In this document: positions 28,285-36,431 of the stretch, in pieces | Layout of the letters: every line of letters starts with the position of its first letter | Position numbering within the stretch: the stretch's first letter is position 1 | Source: Duganella guangzhouensis | GTDB lineage: Bacteria; Pseudomonadota; Gammaproteobacteria; Burkholderiales; Burkholderiaceae_D | NCBI RefSeq assembly: GCF_009674535.1 | Contig: NZ_WKJK01000006.1 | Span: 186,001 to 250,000, forward strand | Direction: 5' to 3' | Length of the DNA: 64,000 nucleotides | The notes under the pieces: model-generated | Seen by the model: the letters and a program-made list of their open reading frames with translations, nothing else | What the model was told of the DNA's origin: nothing | Database searches by the model: none | Program-made: the position numbers and the translations under genes

Positions 28285-28524
28285 GTGCTGAACAAAATCG
28301 AAGAAGTAGGCGCAGTTGGGCACGCGGCGTCGGCAAACATGCCAGGCGTCACGGTCGGCCTCATGACTCTGGAAAAGTTCGCCGAAGCGGTGGGTTTACC
28401 GCAAGGCGTGGTTCTCGGGCATCTCAATCGAGGCATTCTTCCCACCGTCACCCTCGGCCGTCGCCGTCTTATCAATGTTGTGGCATTGCAGCGCGAATTG
28501 GCCCGAAAGGAATTTGTGCTGTGA
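28285..28524 (+). CDS. Small DNA-binding, excisionase-like protein
   Basis: 79 residues from a GTG with AAGGGA 6 bp upstream. The core (LMTLEKFAEAVGLPQGVVLG ... TVTLGRRRLINVVALQREL) is the winged-helix MerR/excisionase pattern seen in inovirus regulators: a helix selecting Leu-Pro, a basic RRR wing, then a capping helix. First gene after the divergent promoter, so it probably controls excision or rep transcription. Confidence 0.6.
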   Translation: MLNKIEEVGAVGHAASANMPGVTVGLMTLEKFAEAVGLPQGVVLGHLNRGILPTVTLGRRRLINVVALQRELARKEFVL

Positions 28525-28579
28525 GCGTAATTTGCAAAGCTTTTTTTGTGACGCTCGCAGTCCTCGGTGAAGGTGGCCG

Positions 28580-28670
28580 CCGCGTCCCGATAGGGCGCGG
28601 GGTTTCGGCTACCGCTCATGGTGAGCAGGTGCCCGTAGCCCTCGGCTACGCCGAGGGTGAGGCGGTAGCC
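28580..28670. other. Structured intergenic region, candidate phage origin or packaging signal
   Basis: The 250-bp gap before rep is GC-rich and full of hairpins. GCG-CCC/GGG-CGC lies at about 28582-28597, GCTCA/TGAGC at 28614-28626 and a perfect 8-bp stem CCCTCGGC/GCCGAGGG with a TAC loop at 28639-28657. The latter two are enclosed by a 9-bp stem, GGCTACCGC (28607-28615) with GCGGTAGCC (28662-28670). This resembles the nested hairpins of filamentous phage intergenic regions. Confidence 0.5.
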
Positions 28671-28774
28671 CCCGCGCCGGTAGGCGTGCCCCTTTGGGGC
28701 AGGGCGTATCCCGCCGAAGGTCTGCGAGTCCATTCGATGGCCCATGCCACTTTGGTCGCGAGCGGGGTTTGTGT

Positions 28775-30223
28775 ATGAGGCCCGTCCGTACATCCCTCCT
28801 TCGCAAAATTCAAGAGCAAGAAGCACGCGCTTATGCGGATGCTTCTGGCGCATCTGGCCTTGCACGCGACGTGAAGGCTCAAATTTACGGCGCCGGCAAG
28901 CCCATCGCTGCCGCTGGCGAACGTACCGCCAGCGCGCCAGCGCTGCCGGAACGGATCGCCGTAGGCAGCGGCGAGCGGCAGTTAGTGCCGCATTTTGCGG
29001 GTGTAACTACAGCAGCAAGCGACGCCATTAATAACATGGCGGAAAACTCAGACAGCCCCCCTGATGACCGCTGGATCAGCGTGTGCGAAGAGGACTTAGG
29101 TGAAGTTGAGTTGGTGCTGACGGATAGTGGCAAGGTAAAGACGATGCTCGTACGACGGCCAGCGGCAAATCAGGGCTGCGTAATCGACTGGGTCAACTTT
29201 ACGGTTCTTGAAGATACTTGGTTCAAGACTGCTCGTGAGCATTTGATCTCCGATGACCAAATCATCATCGAGGCAAGCCGCCAGTTGGAAAAGATTTTCG
29301 GTTTCGGCATCACAGCCAAACGTGAGAAGGGTATGAATTTTTATCGCGAATCCTGGGTGCTTGGGGATGAAATGGGATTCGTATGCTTCGGCGGCCAGCG
29401 TTCGACCATGCTGATTACCTTGACTGGCCTTGGCTGCATCAATGCCGTGGCCGGATGGGAGAAGCGGCTTTATGACTTCCTAACAACGACCGCCATTCGT
29501 CCATCCATTTCCCGAATCGATTTAGCACATGACGATCTTAACGGTGAATACCTTTCGGTGGATTGGGCCGAAACACAATGGCTATCTGGGGGATTCAGTT
29601 TCCGACAAGGAGGGCGTCCGCCAGAAATTCAGCGTGTCGGCAATTGGCATCGACCTAGTGGCAAAGGTCGGACGCTGACCGTCGGGCAACGCAAATCGAG
29701 CAAATATTGCCGCTTCTATGAAAAGGGGAAGAAGGAAGGCGATAAGGCTTCTCTGTGGTGCCGCTGTGAAGTCGAGTTCAAAAACACCAACAGCATCATC
29801 GAACTTGATGTCCTGCTTAACCCAACCGCGTACTTCAAAGGTGCCTACCCATGCTTTTCTGAATTCGTAGCTAACGATACGCCGGCTCGTATGCGAATCA
29901 AAGAACGAGCAGCTCAGATCACAGTGGATGATTGCATCGAAATTACAAAACGCCAATTCGGCAAATATATTCGTGTGTTGCGCGGCTTGTTTGGTGATCA
30001 AGAGGCACTTGATCTCATCACCAACCATGACGAGCACGCTTGGCCGAAACGGCTAAAGCCTCACGCGAGCTGCGAAAAAACTGAGCGTGCGCCGGTTCAT
30101 GTTGAACCACACGAGCATTTCCCTGGACTTCGCGAGGATGCTGGACTCAGCATCCCAAGCTTTATCCAATTCATTAAAACCGTCCCATCTTTCGGCCTCA
30201 ATGGGGAAAACGGATTCGCGTAG
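28775..30223 (+). CDS. Phage/plasmid replication initiation protein (Rep_trans-like)
   Basis: Likely rolling-circle initiator, counterpart of filamentous phage pII. 482 residues from the ATG at 28775. The N-terminal 115 residues are low in recognisable structure. The Rep domain starts near GCVIDWVNFTV and includes SRIDLAHDDLNGEYLS and the tyrosine-bearing YCRFYEKGKK, then WCRCEVEFKN. The last 60 residues look disordered. A later start is possible because conservation begins well inside; the frame is open further upstream. Confidence 0.8.
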   Translation: MRPVRTSLLRKIQEQEARAYADASGASGLARDVKAQIYGAGKPIAAAGERTASAPALPERIAVGSGERQLVPHFAGVTTAASDAINNMAENSDSPPDDRWISVCEEDLGEVELVLTDSGKVKTMLVRRPAANQGCVIDWVNFTVLEDTWFKTAREHLISDDQIIIEASRQLEKIFGFGITAKREKGMNFYRESWVLGDEMGFVCFGGQRSTMLITLTGLGCINAVAGWEKRLYDFLTTTAIRPSISRIDLAHDDLNGEYLSVDWAETQWLSGGFSFRQGGRPPEIQRVGNWHRPSGKGRTLTVGQRKSSKYCRFYEKGKKEGDKASLWCRCEVEFKNTNSIIELDVLLNPTAYFKGAYPCFSEFVANDTPARMRIKERAAQITVDDCIEITKRQFGKYIRVLRGLFGDQEALDLITNHDEHAWPKRLKPHASCEKTERAPVHVEPHEHFPGLREDAGLSIPSFIQFIKTVPSFGLNGENGFA

Positions 30224-30247
30224 GCCTATCGTCAAAGGAGCACAACT

Positions 30248-30583
30248 ATGAAATTTACCTCGACTATCAAAGTTATGGGCATGAAGTACAGCAAGGGCAC
30301 GATGGATAACGGTCAGTCGTTCGACAGCACAAAGGTCTTCGTGGAAACCGAGCTGGATGCCAGCAAGGATACCGCCATGGGTTCGGCATGTGTCGAATAC
30401 GGCTTGGGTAAAGCCGAGGAATACCAGAAGTACAAACACCTTGCCGAAGCACTGCCGTTCATGGCGATTGCGGACATGGAGATCGTCACCAATGGCAAAA
30501 CTCAAAAAACGGTTATTCACTCGCTGAAGCCAGTTGAGACGGCTAAAGCTGCTACCGCAGGTGGCAAGCATGCTAGCGCATAA
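30248..30583 (+). CDS. Phage single-stranded DNA-binding protein (pV-like)
   Basis: 111 residues, small and beta-rich (MKFTSTIKVMGMKYSKGTMD; SFDSTKVFVETELDAS), with a disordered Ala/Lys tail. AAAGGAG lies 8 bp upstream. The position directly after rep and the size match the inovirus ssDNA-binding proteins that coat the genome before extrusion. Assignment rests on context plus general character. Confidence 0.6.
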   Translation: MKFTSTIKVMGMKYSKGTMDNGQSFDSTKVFVETELDASKDTAMGSACVEYGLGKAEEYQKYKHLAEALPFMAIADMEIVTNGKTQKTVIHSLKPVETAKAATAGGKHASA

Positions 30584-30806
30584 GTCCGAGGTCAAATTCA
30601 TCGTACAGGACAAAGAGTCGGCACTATTTCTTATGCCGGTCGAAGGCGACGTCGGGTTCACGCCGTGGGCGCATGAAGCCGGTCGTTTCGACGGGATCGC
30701 TGAAGCCTGCGATACAGCAACGCTGAATTGTCACGAAGGTTTTTACGTGACGCAAGTTGTTTGCAGCGAAGGCGACAGCGAGTTGTACAGCGCCGGCAAG
30801 CACTGA
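30570..30806 (+). CDS. Small phage protein of unknown function
   Basis: 78 residues from the ATG at 30570, overlapping the end of the ssDNA-binding gene by 14 bp with AGGTGG upstream, so translation is probably coupled. No TM segment; contains FIVQDKESALFLMPVEGD. Possibly a regulatory or replication accessory protein. Function not recognised. Confidence 0.55.
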   Translation: MLAHKSEVKFIVQDKESALFLMPVEGDVGFTPWAHEAGRFDGIAEACDTATLNCHEGFYVTQVVCSEGDSELYSAGKH

Positions 30807-30823
30807 TCTTTAGAGGCACGCAA

Positions 30824-31111
30824 ATGGATGTGGGCTCAGTAGTAAATGTGATCGTTTGCCAGCCGCGACAAGACGGTGGAGCGGCGGTTTCTCCGTGTGG
30901 AATGGACGCAGGCGGTACAGGCTATCAACCACAGGTAATGAGTGCGTACCTTATTGATCCAGCAAAAGCCGGAAGCTTCGACGCTATTGCTGAGCCATTT
31001 GACTACGCGCAGGCAGCAACGTTTTGGAGCTTCAGCTTTACGACCGTTTTGCTTTGCTGGTTCGTGGCCCGTGGCGCGGGAACAATTCTCGGCCTAATCC
31101 GCAAAGGTTAG
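30824..31111 (+). CDS. Small phage membrane protein
   Basis: 95 residues with a hydrophilic N-terminal part and one C-terminal TM segment (about 68-92, FWSFSFTTVLLCWFVARGAG). Sits just before the major coat gene, where filamentous phages keep pVII/pIX-type minor coat proteins. GAGG lies about 8 bp upstream. Likely a minor virion or assembly protein, not specifically identified. Confidence 0.55.
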   Translation: MDVGSVVNVIVCQPRQDGGAAVSPCGMDAGGTGYQPQVMSAYLIDPAKAGSFDAIAEPFDYAQAATFWSFSFTTVLLCWFVARGAGTILGLIRKG

Positions 31112-31162
31112 GTCATAACAACCGACCGGGCGGTTCCCGGTATTCAATGAAGGGTAAGGAAT

Positions 31163-31378
31163 ATGAAAAAGCAAATCACTTCCGTCGCTGTCATCGGCGC
31201 TCTGGTCATGGCTGCGTCGGCTAACGCTGCTGACACTGTCGATGTATCCGCTATTACCGGTGCATTCAGCGCATCGGACATCGTAACTGGCGTCATGGCC
31301 ATCTCCGGCACGCTCGCTGTGGTGTACGTTTCCATCAAAGCAGCGCGTACGGTGCTGGGCATGTTGCGCGGTCGTTAA
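31163..31378 (+). CDS. Major coat protein (pVIII-like)
   Basis: 71 residues. Signal peptide MKKQITSVAVIGALVMAASANA, cleaved before ADTVDV, giving a mature protein of about 49 residues: short acidic N-terminus, TM helix (DIVTGVMAISGTLAVVYVSI) and basic C-terminus (KAARTVLGMLRGR) for DNA contact. This is the textbook inovirus major coat layout. AAGGA is 5 bp upstream and a strong terminator follows. Confidence 0.88.
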   Translation: MKKQITSVAVIGALVMAASANAADTVDVSAITGAFSASDIVTGVMAISGTLAVVYVSIKAARTVLGMLRGR

Positions 31379-31396
31379 TCGGCTGGTTGGTTTAAT

Positions 31397-31432
31397 AAGG
31401 GCGGCCTGCTTTGCGGGCTCGCCCTTTTTTTT
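31397..31432 (+). terminator. Central phage terminator after the major coat gene
   Basis: Long stem, AAGGGCGGCCTGC with GCGGGCtCGCCCTT, one bulge, then eight T. Same place as the Ff terminator downstream of gene VIII that separates highly expressed from moderately expressed genes. Confidence 0.85.
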
Positions 31433-31442
31433 CGAGGTTGGT

Positions 31443-31538
31443 ATGACTATCAATCAACTGTGGTACCTGGTTATGTTTGTGTTCGGTCTACTCTGTGCTT
31501 GGGCCGTCATCCAGGGCTTTGAAGGAGGGGAACGATGA
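31443..31538 (+). CDS. 31-residue hydrophobic phage protein (pVII/pIX-like)
   Basis: MTINQLWYLVMFVFGLLCAW, then AVIQGFEGGER. One TM helix covers most of the protein. GAGG lies upstream, and the ATGA overlap couples it to the next gene. The size equals the 32-33 residue minor coat proteins at the filamentous phage tip, although here it follows rather than precedes the coat gene. Confidence 0.6.
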   Translation: MTINQLWYLVMFVFGLLCAWAVIQGFEGGER

Positions 31539-32833
31539 AACGAGCATTTGTATTCTTATTCTGCCTCATGCTCACCATTAGTGAGGCGCATGCGCAGGCT
31601 GTCGCTTTAGGGCAGGAAATAGCATCGGTGATCAAGTGGAAAGCTGCGGCACGCGGATTTGCTGCTAATGATCCACGCCTCGGGGCGGCAGTGGGTGCAG
31701 TAGGTGGCGCCGTGGCGGAAATTGCCGCAGGTGCTGTCATTGCCGGCACCGCTCCGGCCTGGGGCGCGGTGTTAGCAACCGCAGCTCTATCTGCAGCCGT
31801 TGGATATGGCATCAATGCACTGGCCGGATGGCTGTTTAATAAGGATGGCACCGTGACCGTAACCGGCGCCAAACCTCCCACCAGTGGTCAAGAGGCATAT
31901 TACTGGAGTGTATTTCCAGGCAATGTAGTCGTTACGGGTACCAATCTCGAATCCACTGCTCAGAGCGCAATTATGCAATCCGAATGCGGCGCTTCATCTT
32001 GCAATAACAATCTAACCTGGAACTCTATAGGTATTTCTAGCAGAACGATCGGCTCATGGTTCGCAGGCCTGGGGCAAACTTACACTTACACATACGATGG
32101 CTACTGGTCAAAACCGGGTACTTCGAGCACCTGGCCGCGGACAGTATCCGTTACAGGTTCTCCATTCCCTTATGAAAAGATCGGCTCCGGAACCCAAATT
32201 CCAGTAACTGATCCAGCAGGCGGCACCACTACGAAGCCGGTAGCTGATGCGCTTAATGATTTAACGCCCGATCAGAAGTCGAAGCCCCTAGAACCCAAAG
32301 TTGTCGCTGATATTGCTGATGCTGCTTGGCGCGATGCCGCATCCAAACCCGATTATGCCGGTATTCCCTATTCCATTTCAGACCCAGTTATTGCGGCCGA
32401 CGTGACAGCGGCTCGTGCGGCAAATCCATCGCAAGCTGTTGCCACTGTAGGTGATCTTACTCAGCCAATCTCGTCCACTAATCCGCTTAGCGAGCCAGCG
32501 ACTAGCCCAACGCTGAATCCAGGCACTAACCCTGCGGCATCGCAGCCCTTAGTGAACCTAGGAATAGACCCTGTAATTGGTTCGCCGCAGTTGGAAGCAA
32601 CTCCCACTGGCGCAGATATCCTTCGTCCACTCACTGGTCTCATGCCGGACTTGAAAAACTACAAAGTTCCTGATCATGTTGGCGAATGTCCTAAGCCGAC
32701 TTTTGAACTGTTCGGCAAGTCGATCAAAATGGACGGCCAGTGTTCCTTGTTCGAAGACATCCGAGGACAGCTCTACAACGCCATGATTGTCGTATTCCTA
32801 TTGATCGCTATGTTCATAGTCCTTTCCGCTTGA
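31535..32833 (+). CDS. Phage adsorption protein, pIII/TspB-like
   Basis: Predicted minor coat protein that binds the host receptor. 432 residues: signal peptide (about 1-21, AHA-QA), a Gly/Ala-rich hydrophobic stretch (about 50-95) unusual for a virion protein, a Ser/Thr/Tyr-rich middle (about 110-215), a Pro-rich low-complexity linker (about 220-345) and a C-terminal domain ECPKPTFELFGKSIKMDGQC followed by a TM anchor (about 410-431). That Cys-containing C-terminus matches the TspB-type proteins of betaproteobacterial inoviruses. The N-terminal part should set host range. Confidence 0.8.
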   Translation: MKRAFVFLFCLMLTISEAHAQAVALGQEIASVIKWKAAARGFAANDPRLGAAVGAVGGAVAEIAAGAVIAGTAPAWGAVLATAALSAAVGYGINALAGWLFNKDGTVTVTGAKPPTSGQEAYYWSVFPGNVVVTGTNLESTAQSAIMQSECGASSCNNNLTWNSIGISSRTIGSWFAGLGQTYTYTYDGYWSKPGTSSTWPRTVSVTGSPFPYEKIGSGTQIPVTDPAGGTTTKPVADALNDLTPDQKSKPLEPKVVADIADAAWRDAASKPDYAGIPYSISDPVIAADVTAARAANPSQAVATVGDLTQPISSTNPLSEPATSPTLNPGTNPAASQPLVNLGIDPVIGSPQLEATPTGADILRPLTGLMPDLKNYKVPDHVGECPKPTFELFGKSIKMDGQCSLFEDIRGQLYNAMIVVFLLIAMFIVLSA

Positions 32834-32841
32834 GGTGAGCC

Positions 32842-33129
32842 ATGTTTGGTATTTTGCTTTCCGCTTTCAATTCGGTGCTGGCTTGGCTGCTACGCACTGT
32901 TCTTATTAAATTCGTAGTGTTCACTGCGCTTTACATGATCGTCTCAGAGCTGGTACTTGCGATGGAGTCCTGGCTACCGTCTGGTGATGGTCTGACCAAT
33001 GCGTTTGCGGGCATCAGTTCAGCGACGTGGTACTTCCTTGATCTTTTTGCGTTTAGCACAGGACTACCGCTAATCATCAGTGCTGCGTTGACTCGCTTTG
33101 TTATTCGCCGTATCCCAATTATCGGATGA
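32842..33129 (+). CDS. Minor coat protein pVI-like (DUF2523 type)
   Basis: 95 residues, very hydrophobic, with three predicted TM segments (about 5-25, 26-45, 65-90) and the terminal RFVIRRIPIIG. Lies between pIII-like and Zot genes, the pVI position. GAGGTG ribosome site upstream. Confidence 0.8.
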   Translation: MFGILLSAFNSVLAWLLRTVLIKFVVFTALYMIVSELVLAMESWLPSGDGLTNAFAGISSATWYFLDLFAFSTGLPLIISAALTRFVIRRIPIIG

Positions 33130-33133
33130 CGCC

Positions 33134-33235
33134 ATGGCACCTTATTTCTATTTGCATGAGTCAATCGATTTTTTTCCAACCTGTACAAATAGGCCCTGGC
33201 AACGCCGCCGCTATTGTTTGTGGGGGATTGAATAA
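33134..33235 (+). CDS. Possible 33-residue ORF before zot
   Basis: MAPYFYLHESIDFFPTCTNR then PWQRRRYCLWGIE. It fills the gap between the pVI-like gene and zot and ends TAATG on the zot start, which suggests coupling. No ribosome site beyond GATGACGCC and no recognisable function; may be leader only. Confidence 0.3.
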   Translation: MAPYFYLHESIDFFPTCTNRPWQRRRYCLWGIE

Positions 33236-34311
33236 TGCCCATTAACGCCTATACCGGTCTAATGGGTAGTGGTAAATCGTTCGAGTGCGTCTCCTCAGTG
33301 ATCGTTCCGGCAATCGCAAAGGGACGCCGAGTCGTTACCAATGTGGATGGCATCGACGGAGAAGCAATTCGCGCGTTCGTCCACGAGCGCCAAGGTATCG
33401 AGTTAGAAAAGCTTGGCAGCGTGGTGCATTGCCAGAACGATGACGTATTTAAGGAAGACTTTCTACCTTACGGCCAGCCAGTAGATACCTTCTGCTGCCC
33501 TGGAGATCTCGTGTGCATCGATGAGGCATGGCGATTTTGGGGTACTGACTCGAAGATTCACACGAACCACCGTATTTTCTTCCGTGAGCATCGTCACTAC
33601 GTCCATCCTGACACGAAGGTGTCCTGTGACCTGGTTCTGATGGTACAGGATATTGGCGACCTACATCGTATTCTAAAGGCTGTGGTGGAACTGTCGTTCC
33701 GTACTACTAAAGCAAAGTCACTCGGACTGAACAAGGTATATCGAGTCGAAATGTGGGAAGGCTGGAAGCAGACAATAAAGGCACGTGTCGCAGTTCAAAT
33801 AAAGAAGTACGACAAGGATGTCTTTCCGCTTTACAGCAGTTACACGGGCGGCAAGGGTAATGAGGTCACTGTGGATGACCGGCAGAATATACTCAAGAAC
33901 CCGAAGCTATGGGCTATGGCGGTCGGGACAATACTGTGCGGTGTCGTCAGCGTATATGGCGTGATGCACTTCTTCGGCAACAAAGGTGATGCGAGACCAA
34001 CCTCCGTCAAAACAACTGTTATCCCTCAAATCCCTAATACGACGCCGGCCGTCACCTCTCCAACCCCATCTTCGCACCGGGCATTCAGTGATGATTGGAG
34101 GGCGGCCGGGAGCATCACGATCCCTCAAGGAAAATTCATAGTGCTGGTTTCCTCATCCGGTGCGCTGCGGTACGAGCATCCGTCCGTCTTCAAGTTCGCT
34201 GGCCAGGCTGTGATAGGAGATGTGGACGGAGCAAAGGTCACGGCTTTTAGCGGCATTCCCCCAACTCGTACTGCCATTGCTGGGCAAATCAAAACGGAGA
34301 TATCAAAATGA
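33235..34311 (+). CDS. zot: Zonula occludens toxin-like (Zot) assembly ATPase, pI
   Basis: Inner-membrane ATPase needed for virion extrusion. 358 residues. Walker A GLMGSGKS at about 8-15; Walker B-like DLVCIDEAWRFW near 93-104. A TM segment (LWAMAVGTILCGVVSVYGVM, about 223-242) separates the cytoplasmic ATPase from a periplasmic tail. Zot is the most reliable marker for an inovirus. The stop overlaps the secretin start by 4 bp. Confidence 0.92.
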   Translation: MPINAYTGLMGSGKSFECVSSVIVPAIAKGRRVVTNVDGIDGEAIRAFVHERQGIELEKLGSVVHCQNDDVFKEDFLPYGQPVDTFCCPGDLVCIDEAWRFWGTDSKIHTNHRIFFREHRHYVHPDTKVSCDLVLMVQDIGDLHRILKAVVELSFRTTKAKSLGLNKVYRVEMWEGWKQTIKARVAVQIKKYDKDVFPLYSSYTGGKGNEVTVDDRQNILKNPKLWAMAVGTILCGVVSVYGVMHFFGNKGDARPTSVKTTVIPQIPNTTPAVTSPTPSSHRAFSDDWRAAGSITIPQGKFIVLVSSSGALRYEHPSVFKFAGQAVIGDVDGAKVTAFSGIPPTRTAIAGQIKTEISK

Positions 34312-35531
34312 TGCGGTGGGTATTGGCTGCACTGTTTACACTCCATGGCGTTTGCTACGCCACCGACAAAGGCAAAGACAATCTATCCTTCGACCTGTCA
34401 GGAATCGAAGTCGGGCAGGTCGTTAGCGTGATTTACAAAGATGCCCTTACCAATGCGTATGTTCTCGCGCCAGAGCTGGTGGCGGACAAACGTGTAATCG
34501 CATTCCGGTTCAGTGGCTCTGTGGCAGGTGTACGAGCGGACCTATCCAGGTTACTGGATTCGCTTGGCTACACTATCAGCACGCGAACTGGTGTCGACTA
34601 CATTGGTCTTAAAAAGGAGCCTGAGCAGGAACAAGAAGTATTTGTGTACAAGCCGAGATTCCGAGATGCCGGTTACCTTGCAGATTTATTACGGCCGCTC
34701 TTTCGAGGTCAGTTTACTATGAACCACACCATTTCTGCCCCAGTTGGATCGAAGGCCGACGACTCTGCACCTGCTGGTTCGGCCGCCGCTATGGTGGACA
34801 GGAACGCGGACGTCCTCGTATTTTCCGGCGTTCCCTCGGAAGTTCGTAAGTTGGAAAAGCTGCTCATTCAGGTAGATTATGCACTTGGCGAAATCATGGT
34901 CCGTGGCGTGGTTTATGAGGTTCAGACTGGGAACCAGCAAGGATCAGCGTTCAGCCTGGCAGCATCGCTGCTTTCTAGCAAACTATCACTCAACCTCGCA
35001 ACCACGACCCTAGACAATTCGCTTAAATTGAGCGTAGGGAATGCAGACGCAGTGTTCTCGGCACTATCATCTGATAGCCGGTTCAAGGTAGTTACTCAAC
35101 CTTCGTTACGGGTTCGGAGTGGTCAGCAGGCCCACTTCTCCGTTGGTCAGGACGTGCCTGTGCTCGGAGCTGTGACCTACCAACAGAATGGAGTTCCGGT
35201 TCAGTCGGTGGAATATCGAAGCTCCGGCGTTATCTTTAATCTTCAGCCCCAGATACGTGAAGGTGCCGTGGATTTGACGGTCGAGCAGCAGCTTTCGAAC
35301 TTTGTGCAAACGACGACAGGCGTAAACACATCGCCAACCCTTATCAAACGAGAGCTGCGCACGGGAGTACAACTACGGGAGGGTGAATTGATCATGCTGG
35401 GCGGACTGACCGAAGACAAGGAAACCGTGGGGCATTCAGGCTTCTCTTTTTTACCCTCATTTCTGCACTCGAAAAGTGGAGCTCATGACCGAACTGAACT
35501 ACTGCTAGTTCTTCAAGTGACCAAACTTTGA
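34308..35531 (+). CDS. Phage secretin (pIV-like)
   Basis: Outer-membrane pore for phage exit. 407 residues: signal peptide (about 1-19, CYA-TDK), short N0/N1 domains (LSFDLSGIEVGQVVSVIYKD onward) and a C-terminal secretin core with VGQDVPVLGAVTYQQNG, FNLQPQIREGAVDLTVEQQ split, and LREGELIMLGGLTEDKE. Shorter than GspD at 4395 and clearly distinct. Having its own secretin means the phage does not depend on the host type II system for exit. Confidence 0.92.
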   Translation: MMRWVLAALFTLHGVCYATDKGKDNLSFDLSGIEVGQVVSVIYKDALTNAYVLAPELVADKRVIAFRFSGSVAGVRADLSRLLDSLGYTISTRTGVDYIGLKKEPEQEQEVFVYKPRFRDAGYLADLLRPLFRGQFTMNHTISAPVGSKADDSAPAGSAAAMVDRNADVLVFSGVPSEVRKLEKLLIQVDYALGEIMVRGVVYEVQTGNQQGSAFSLAASLLSSKLSLNLATTTLDNSLKLSVGNADAVFSALSSDSRFKVVTQPSLRVRSGQQAHFSVGQDVPVLGAVTYQQNGVPVQSVEYRSSGVIFNLQPQIREGAVDLTVEQQLSNFVQTTTGVNTSPTLIKRELRTGVQLREGELIMLGGLTEDKETVGHSGFSFLPSFLHSKSGAHDRTELLLVLQVTKL

Positions 35532-35941
35532 ACCTGCTCGCGGCAGCGCTCACGTTCTGAAGAATTGGAAATTCCAAGAATCCCAAAGTTCGCAACTTTC
35601 GCAAGTAAGAGCGTGATGATCAACTCTCACGGTCAGATTGCATCGACGTAAGGGTTGTACCAGCCGGCTCGGTAGTCACGCTATGACGTCGACTGACAAT
35701 GTAAGATTTCCAACGTTGGAAATTGCAACGCACACGAATTCAAGCAAGAGCACGACAGGGTACCCTATGAGTGATGAAGAACTCTCACAGACTTGCTAAT
35801 AGACGCGCCGTGCTGACGGCATACCGCAAACGACGATTTGAGGAGCGCCCGTGCGTGGGGCGCGTCACAGTCACCAGAGAAATATTACGTTACAACATCT
35901 TGTTATGTTACGTTACGCTATCTCTGTTTCGTAGGTGCCTC
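35532..35941. other. Gene-free 410-bp spacer with TTGGAA palindromes
   Basis: No convincing gene. It contains TTGGAA-A-TTCCAA at 35565-35577, a perfect 16-bp palindrome TTTCCAACGTTGGAAA at 35707-35722, and two direct copies of TTACGTTAC (35885 and 35908). In circular filamentous phages the region after the secretin gene is the main intergenic region, so origin or regulatory roles are possible. Confidence 0.5.
35707..35722. promoter_or_regulatory. 16-bp perfect palindrome
   Basis: TTTCCAACGTTGGAAA. Shares half-site TTCCAA/TTGGAA with 35565-35577. Likely dimer-binding site or small hairpin; binder unknown. Confidence 0.45.
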
Positions 35942-36301
35942 ATGAAAAGTCTTAGACAATATCGAATGCAATTCGCTACCGTTGCCTCACTCGTCGCTAT
36001 TGTTGCAATTCCGGCATCTGCGAGAAATGCAGAGACTCCAGCTGAACAGGAGGCATCTAAGCCTGCATCCAATCAGGCAAGCAATACGAAGCCTTCTACC
36101 AAAACGCCTGGTGTTCGAGATCACTTACAATTACAACCCATTACTTCAGATCAATTTAAGGCGGCCTCAAAGCCAACCAAACAGTCATCGCCGAAGGGAG
36201 TGAGGAATCACTTGAACTTGCAACCGTTGACGGCCGATGATTTTAAGGCTGGCGGAAAAACAGATCGGAACGCAGCTACGCCGCCGCCTCCAGCCAAATA
36301 G
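35942..36301 (+). CDS. Small secreted protein with two internal repeats
   Basis: 119 residues from the ATG at 35942 with AGGTG upstream. Signal peptide (about 10-27, ASA-RN), a Ser/Ala/Asn/Lys-rich spacer, then two copies of one motif: GVRDHLQLQPITSDQFKA (about 57-74) and GVRNHLNLQPLTADDFKAG (about 86-104). Ends in a Pro-rich tail. No known family recognised. The repeats suggest two binding units in the periplasm; a phage cargo role such as superinfection control is speculation. Confidence 0.6.
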   Translation: MKSLRQYRMQFATVASLVAIVAIPASARNAETPAEQEASKPASNQASNTKPSTKTPGVRDHLQLQPITSDQFKAASKPTKQSSPKGVRNHLNLQPLTADDFKAGGKTDRNAATPPPPAK

Positions 36302-36431
36302 TGAGCCATGCCCTTTCCGGGTTTGCCTTTCCCTTGGGCACGGTTACTCAATTTGACTAAATTCCTGCTTCAAGCGCAGGGCTGAGCCCAGACTCCACAG
36401 TAGAAATAAAGATTTAGAGGAGCATTCACTC

